The position numbers and the translations under genes are program-made. From NCBI GenBank assembly GCA_030450335.1, contig JAKDIS010000094.1:1-10179 (forward strand): DNA of 10,179 nt. Direction: 5' to 3'. This stretch comes from Corynebacterium sp. GTDB taxonomy: Bacteria; Actinomycetota; Actinomycetes; Mycobacteriales; Mycobacteriaceae. This document shows positions 6,532 to 10,179 of this stretch, in pieces; position 1 is the stretch's first letter, and each line of letters opens with the position of its first letter. The notes below the pieces were generated by a model that ran no database searches, was not told where the DNA came from, and was given only the letters and a program-made list of their open reading frames with translations.

Positions 6532-7482
6532 ATGGCAGGAAACGACAAGCGCCGCGGCGCGGTACGGAAGACGGCGCGCAAGGGCTCCGACAAGGGCTCG
6601 GGCGGCACCAGGCGACGGGGACTCGCCGGCAAGGGGCCCACCCCCAAGGCCGAGGACCGCGTCTACCACGCGAAGTACAAGGCGAAGAAGACCAAGGAAC
6701 GGCACGACTCCGGGCGTCAGCGCCCCAGGGACGCCGACGACCAGCCGGAGCTCGTCGTCGGACGTAACCCGGTGATCGAGTGCCTGCGGGCGGACGCACC
6801 GGCGACCGCCCTGTACGTCGCCGTGGGCACCGGCAACGACGACCGCCTCTCCGAGGCGGTGCACACCTGTGCCGAGCGTGGCATCGCCGTGCTCGAGGTC
6901 AGCCGCGACGAACTGGACCGCATGACCGGAAACGGCATGCACCAGGGCATCGGGCTGCAGGTGCCGCCGTACAAGTACGCCGAGGTCGAGGACCTCATCG
7001 AGGCCGCGCAGACCTCCGGGCGTCCCGGCATGATCGTGGTGCTCGACAACATCACCGACCCGCGCAACCTGGGTGCGGTCATCCGCTCGGTCGCCGCCTT
7101 CGGTGGCCACGGTGTGGTCATCCCGGAGCGCCGGTCGGCGTCGGTGACCGCGGTGGCGTGGCGCACGTCCGCCGGTACCGCCGCACGTCTGCCCGTGGCC
7201 CGGGCGACGAACCTGGTGCGCTCGCTGAAGCAGCTCCAGCAGTCCGGCTACCAGGTCGTGGGCCTGGACGCCGGCGGCAAGCACACGCTCGACACCTACG
7301 ACGGGACGACCCCGGTCGTGGTCGTGGTCGGTTCCGAGGGCAAGGGACTGTCGCGTCTGGTGGGGGAGACCTGCGACGACATCCTCTCGATCCCGATGGC
7401 CGGACGGGTGGAGTCGCTCAACGCCTCCGTCGCCGCCGGTGTGGTGCTCAGCGAGTTCGCCCGCCAGCGCCGGGTCGGGTAG
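6532..7482 (+). CDS. rlmB: 23S rRNA (guanosine-2'-O-)-methyltransferase, SpoU/TrmH family
   Basis: SAM-dependent ribose methyltransferase of the SPOUT class; RlmB modifies a guanosine (G2251 in E. coli numbering) in the peptidyl-transferase loop of 23S rRNA. 316 residues. The N-terminal ~65 residues are a Lys/Arg/Gly-rich, probably disordered extension typical of actinobacterial members. The RNA-binding substrate domain starts at about 80 ([14 protein letters not shown]). The knotted catalytic domain shows motif 1 [14 protein letters not shown] (173-186), motif 2 GSEGKGL (267-273) and motif 3 [15 protein letters not shown] with S295/N297. The ATG at 6532 is used because MAGNDKRRG is the usual start and a -10 box lies 7 nt upstream; the longer open frame overlaps the divergent MFS gene. 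Position beside cysS is conserved in many actinobacteria. Assignment to RlmB rather than another TrmH paralogue rests on length and the substrate domain. Confidence 0.93.
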   Translation: MAGNDKRRGAVRKTARKGSDKGSGGTRRRGLAGKGPTPKAEDRVYHAKYKAKKTKERHDSGRQRPRDADDQPELVVGRNPVIECLRADAPATALYVAVGTGNDDRLSEAVHTCAERGIAVLEVSRDELDRMTGNGMHQGIGLQVPPYKYAEVEDLIEAAQTSGRPGMIVVLDNITDPRNLGAVIRSVAAFGGHGVVIPERRSASVTAVAWRTSAGTAARLPVARATNLVRSLKQLQQSGYQVVGLDAGGKHTLDTYDGTTPVVVVVGSEGKGLSRLVGETCDDILSIPMAGRVESLNASVAAGVVLSEFARQRRVG

Positions 7483-7511
7483 CTCGGTTCATTCCGGTTA
7501 GCTCCGGGGCG

Positions 7512-7545
7512 TGAGGGGTCAAGGTGTTCCCACCTTGACCCCTCA
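7512..7545. terminator. Perfect 15-bp hairpin after rlmB (hairpin A)
   Basis: TGAGGGGTCAAGGTG (7512-7526) and its exact complement CACCTTGACCCCTCA (7531-7545) flank a 4-nt loop TTCC. It lies 30 bp after the rlmB stop and before the end of the convergent metal permease gene. There is no U-tract on either strand, which is common for actinobacterial terminators. Likely a bidirectional terminator. Confidence 0.8.
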
Positions 7546-7587
7546 GGTCGTCCAGGAGCCCCGAAAGCGACCTGAGGGCTCAGGGTG
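7531..7587. repeat. Competing 20-bp inverted repeat sharing an arm with hairpin A (hairpin B)
   Basis: The right arm of hairpin A, extended to 7550, is also complementary to 7568-7587 at 18 of 20 positions (11 contiguous pairs at 7540-7550 with 7568-7578), with a 17-nt loop. The far arm runs over the stop codon of the metal permease (7580-7582). Segments 7512-7526 and 7573-7587 are 13/15 identical direct repeats, so the middle segment can pair with either side but not both. Confidence 0.75.
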
Positions 7588-8479
7588 CCGCATGGTGGGG
7601 GTCGGCGACCTCCCCGGTGGAGCCCGGTACGGCACCCACGGCGGATCCCTTGCGCGCGGTCTCGTCGCGGACGGCCCGCCGGCCCCGGGCCCACCCGATG
7701 GTCCGGCACGCCAGGTAGATCACGAAGCTGATCGTGGTCACGAAGGGGCTCACCGGCAGCCCCGGCGCCAGCGACAGCACCAGCCCGCCGGCCGAGGCCG
7801 TGGTGGCGAAGATCGCGGACAGCACGACCGCCAGCAGGGGGTTCGAGGTCACCCGCACCGCCGCGGCACCCGGGGTGATCAGCAGAGCGAGCAGCAGCAG
7901 CGCGCCCACGATCTGCACGCCCTGGGAGGCGACGATGCCGATGAGCACGGCGAAGGCGGCGGCCAGCAGCTTCACCGGCACACCGGAGGCCGCGGCCATC
8001 ACCGGGTCCACCGTGGCGAACAGCAGGGGACGCCACAGCACCGCGACGGCCGCGGCCACCAGCACCGACATCAACGCCAGGATACCCAGTGAGGCGCCGG
8101 AGACCCCCACGATCTGCCCGGTGAGCAGGGCGTAGGCCTCGGAGGTGCGCCCGGGGTACAGGTAGATGAACAGCACGGACAGGCCCATGCCGAAGGCGAG
8201 GACCACACCGACGGTGGCGTCCTGCTCCTTCAGCCCCAGCAACGCCAGGACCACGGCGGCCAGCACGGCACCGAGGACCGCGCCGGTGGTCACGCTCACG
8301 CCGAACAGCAGGGCCGCGGCGGCTCCCATCAGAGCGAGCTCGCCGGTGGCGTGGGCGGCGAAGCTCATGCGGCGCATCACGATCAGCGGTGCCAGTGCAC
8401 CGGACACCAGTCCGAGCAGCAGCGAGGCGAGCAGGGCGTTCTGGACGAAGTCGACCTGCAGCAGGTCCCAGGTACTCAC
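7580..8479 (-). CDS. Zn/Mn-type ABC transporter permease (ABC-3 family)
   Basis: Membrane subunit of a metal-ion importer, 299 residues with about eight hydrophobic helices, homologous to ZnuB/TroC/AztB-type permeases. Family features include the N-terminal helix followed by APLIVMRRMSFAAHATGELALMG (the conserved switch region after helix 1), a long run of alternating helices, and the helix pair with QIVGALLLLALLITPGAAA, which is the typical ABC-3 motif (GALLL.ALLI.PAA). The C-terminus has a roughly 35-residue polar tail ending in ADPHHAAP, probably cytoplasmic. The GTG at 8479 overlaps the ATPase stop by 4 bp (GTGA), giving translational coupling; longer readings of this frame would run antiparallel to function inside the ATPase gene. 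Last gene of the operon; its stop lies within the hairpin region shared with rlmB. Metal specificity cannot be read from the permease. Confidence 0.93.
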   Translation of the reverse strand: MSTWDLLQVDFVQNALLASLLLGLVSGALAPLIVMRRMSFAAHATGELALMGAAAALLFGVSVTTGAVLGAVLAAVVLALLGLKEQDATVGVVLAFGMGLSVLFIYLYPGRTSEAYALLTGQIVGVSGASLGILALMSVLVAAAVAVLWRPLLFATVDPVMAAASGVPVKLLAAAFAVLIGIVASQGVQIVGALLLLALLITPGAAAVRVTSNPLLAVVLSAIFATTASAGGLVLSLAPGLPVSPFVTTISFVIYLACRTIGWARGRRAVRDETARKGSAVGAVPGSTGEVADPHHAAP

Positions 8480-9180
8480 ACGACCACCATCCGTCCGTTG
8501 ACCTCGGCGACGTCGACGTGCGTGCCGTAGAGGCGGGAGAGCACCGGGCCGGTCATGACCTCGTCCACGGCACCCGTGACGTGTCCGTCGGGCCCGAGGT
8601 AGAGGATGCGGTCGGTCACGCCGAGCACCGGGTTGATGCTGTGGGTGACGAAGACGACGGCGGTGCCGTGTTCCCGTCGTCGCCGGTCGAGCAGGTCGAC
8701 GGCGGAGCGTTGGGCCGAGAGGTCGAGGCTGAGCAGCGGTTCGTCGCACAGCAGCAGTTGCGGGTCGGTGGCCATGGCCTGGGCCTGGCGGACGAGCTGC
8801 TGCTGCCCGCCGGACAGCGTGCCCACCCGACGGTCCGCCAGGCCGGACGCACCGACCTCGGCGAGGGCGGCGTCGATGGTGGCGCGGTGGGGGCGTCGGC
8901 GCGACATCACCCCGTGCTCGATCGAGAGCCCGACGAGGTCGCGGACCCGGATCGGCAGGTCGGCGTCGAACATGCGCTGCTGCGGGATGAACCCGACCCG
9001 CTCCGGGGCGTTGACGCTGCCGGAGGTCAGGGCGCGGGTGCCGAGCACCGCGTTGAGCAGGGTGGACTTGCCCACCCCGTTGGGGCCGAGCACGGTGAGG
9101 AACTCCCCGGGCTCGACGGTCAGGTCCAGGTCGTGCCACAACGGGTCGACGCTGGCACCGGTGAAGGTCAGGGCGGACAT
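8476..9180 (-). CDS. Zn/Mn-type ABC transporter ATP-binding protein
   Basis: Cytoplasmic ATPase that drives the metal importer; 234 residues, compact and complete. Walker A GPNGVGKST is at 32-40, the Q-loop follows in FIPQQRMFD, the signature LSGGQ is at 122-126, Walker B LLLCDEP has D146 and catalytic E147, and the switch His is H180 in FVTHSINPVL. The order and spacing match ZnuC/AztA/MntB-type ATPases. The ATG at 9180 follows the substrate-binding protein stop (TAG, 9183-9181) with no intervening base, and there is no well-spaced ribosome site, so translation probably depends on ribosomes finishing the upstream gene. The stop overlaps the permease start by 4 bp. With the flanking genes it forms a complete importer: binding protein, ATPase, permease. 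Confidence 0.95.
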   Translation of the reverse strand: MSALTFTGASVDPLWHDLDLTVEPGEFLTVLGPNGVGKSTLLNAVLGTRALTSGSVNAPERVGFIPQQRMFDADLPIRVRDLVGLSIEHGVMSRRRPHRATIDAALAEVGASGLADRRVGTLSGGQQQLVRQAQAMATDPQLLLCDEPLLSLDLSAQRSAVDLLDRRRREHGTAVVFVTHSINPVLGVTDRILYLGPDGHVTGAVDEVMTGPVLSRLYGTHVDVAEVNGRMVVV

Positions 9181-10179
9181 CTAGCTGAGCGCATCCTCGA
9201 GGTCGGTGATGACGGCGTCGACGTAGTCGGCGTAGTCCTGCTGGCTGCCCCCGCTGGTGCCGGGGGTCTCGGTGACGTTGACGACCGGGACGTCGTTGTC
9301 CTCGGCGGCGTCGGTGAGCTGGCGGGACGCCTGGCTCTCCGACTGTGTGTTGGTGATCAGTGCGTCCGCCTCGCCGTCGGCGACGAGGTCACGTGTCGCG
9401 GCCAGGTCGGCGACGGAGGGCTCGCCCTCGTTCAGGACGGTCCGGGCGAAGCTCTCGGGGGTGACGTCGTGGATCTCGGACCCCTTGAGCAGCAGTCCGG
9501 CGACCGGTTCGGTGAGCACCACGTGGGCGTGCGGCAGCTCGGCGATGCGGGTGGTGAACTCGTCGGTCATCTCGCGCACGCCGGTGGCCTCGGCGGGGAA
9601 GCTCTCGTCGAGGTCATTCAGGTGGGCGGCCAGGTCGTCGGCGAAGTCGGCGACGAGGTCCATGTCGAACCAGACGTGCGGGTTGTCCTCGCCCTCGAGG
9701 ATGCCGCTGCCATGGTCGTGACCGTCGTCGGACGCGTCGGACGCATCGGCGTCCGCGTCGTCGGACGCCGTAGCGTCCTGCGTGTGCTCGTCGTGGTCGT
9801 GGTCCTCGCCGAGGGGGGCGGCGGTGATGACCTCGGAGTCGTCGCCGGCGTTGTCGGTGAGCCAGTTGTCGTAGCCGGCGCCGTTGCCGACCACGATGTC
9901 GGCGTCGCGGATGGTGGCGATGTCGCGGGCGGTGGCCTCGTACTCGTGCGGGTCGTCGTCGGTGCCCGAGAGGATCGTGTCCACGGTGATGTCGGACGTG
10001 TCCCCGTCGGCAGGGTCGGCGGCAGCGTCGTCGACGACCTGCTGGGCGATGTCGCCCCACGTCGAGGTGGACGCGACGATGCGGATCCCGCCGTTGTCGG
10101 CGGACGCGCTGTCCGCACCCGAGCAGGCGGTGAGCCCCAGGGTGAGCGACGTGGCTGCGGCCAGTGTCAGGGCGGTGAC
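9181..10179 (-). CDS. Zn/Mn-type ABC transporter substrate-binding lipoprotein (5' partial)
   Basis: Extracytoplasmic metal-binding lipoprotein of the ZnuA/TroA (cluster A-I) family; 332 residues are visible and only a few N-terminal ones are missing beyond the window edge. The visible part opens inside the signal peptide and reaches lipobox LTAC, with the Cys codon at 10123-10125. Metal-ligand positions are the His of DPHEYE (9946-9948), the His of NPHVWFD (9676-9678) and the Glu of LTEPVAG (9508-9510), where many zinc-specific members have His. Between the first two lies a loop rich in His, Asp, Ser and Ala (EDHDHDEH ... DDGHDHG, about 9714-9815), the usual place of the metal-sensing loop of zinc-binding proteins. 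The second lobe has ITNTQSESQ and VPVVNVTETPG, typical of the actinobacterial/proteobacterial TEPV subgroup. The ORF is not started at the internal GTG near 9984, since the signal peptide lies upstream. No Zur-like box is visible because the promoter is outside the window. Confidence 0.93.
   Translation of the reverse strand, partial: VTALTLAAATSLTLGLTACSGADSASADNGGIRIVASTSTWGDIAQQVVDDAAADPADGDTSDITVDTILSGTDDDPHEYEATARDIATIRDADIVVGNGAGYDNWLTDNAGDDSEVITAAPLGEDHDHDEHTQDATASDDADADASDASDDGHDHGSGILEGEDNPHVWFDMDLVADFADDLAAHLNDLDESFPAEATGVREMTDEFTTRIAELPHAHVVLTEPVAGLLLKGSEIHDVTPESFARTVLNEGEPSVADLAATRDLVADGEADALITNTQSESQASRQLTDAAEDNDVPVVNVTETPGTSGGSQQDYADYVDAVITDLEDALS
9727..9768. repeat. Imperfect GTCGGACGC repeats in the metal-binding-protein loop
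   Basis: Two perfect copies of GTCGGACGC (9727-9735, 9736-9744) are followed by degenerate units and a further copy (9760-9768). They code on the - strand for Asp/Ala/Ser units in the His-rich loop. The 11-mer GCGTCGGACGC here (9734-9744) also occurs in the MFS repeat (5678-5688). Confidence 0.65.

Noticed and set aside
4880..6799. 639-codon frame on the - strand overlapping the MFS gene
   Set aside because: Arg/Gly-rich shadow frame; the MFS frame has clear helices and motifs.
7580..9139. Single 519-residue reading that would fuse the ATPase region to the permease
   Set aside because: The upstream part is an out-of-frame Arg-rich reading of the ATPase gene; the real permease starts at the GTGA overlap at 8479.
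9181..9984. Starting the metal-binding protein at the internal GTG near 9984
   Set aside because: The frame continues upstream to a signal peptide and lipobox (Cys codon 10123-10125), so that GTG is an ordinary Val codon.
1..10179. CRISPR array, insertion sequence, tRNA, rRNA or phage genes
   Set aside because: No spaced repeats, transposase motifs, cloverleaf or conserved RNA segments were seen on either strand; all repeats found are short and tandem or hairpin-forming.

Overview
The window is very GC-rich and tightly packed. Several traits point to a high-GC actinobacterium, most likely of the Corynebacterium/Mycobacteriales type: frequent GTG starts, Asp/Ser/Ala-rich lipoproteins, an actinobacterial-style CysS next to an RlmB-type methyltransferase, and several genes that appear to be leaderless. 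The genus is an inference; no rRNA or other decisive marker is present.

Layout from left to right. (1) A two-component pair on the + strand: a NarL/DesK-type sensor kinase whose 5' end lies outside the window, overlapping by 4 bp with its LuxR-type response regulator. (2) Convergent to it, a small secreted lipoprotein (- strand) that I read as a neocarzinostatin-like beta-sandwich behind a Ser/Asp linker. (3) A fumarylacetoacetate hydrolase (FAH)-family gene on the - strand, separated by only 28 bp from the divergent cysS gene on the + strand. (4) An MFS transporter of NiaP/YceI-like type (- strand), convergent to cysS and divergent from rlmB. (5) rlmB, a SpoU-family 23S rRNA 2'-O-methyltransferase with a basic N-terminal extension. 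(6) A three-gene Zn/Mn-type ABC importer operon on the - strand, read from the right edge leftwards: substrate-binding lipoprotein (start outside the window), ATPase, permease.

The genes form separate units rather than one pathway. The kinase/regulator pair and the metal importer are functional operons with overlapping or abutting genes. cysS and rlmB are translation-related housekeeping genes. The FAH protein and the MFS transporter could both handle small organic acids, but nothing in the sequence ties them together.

The non-coding parts are short (none above about 135 bp) but structured. There are leaderless-type promoters for cysS, rlmB and the MFS gene, the last two sharing their -35 zone. 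A 12-bp tandem repeat carries repeated stop codons. Inverted repeats lie at the cysS/MFS convergence, and two mutually exclusive long hairpins share one arm between rlmB and the metal permease. I found no mobile element, CRISPR array, tRNA or rRNA. The strongest leads for unusual biology are the neocarzinostatin-like lipoprotein and the competing hairpins at 7512-7587.
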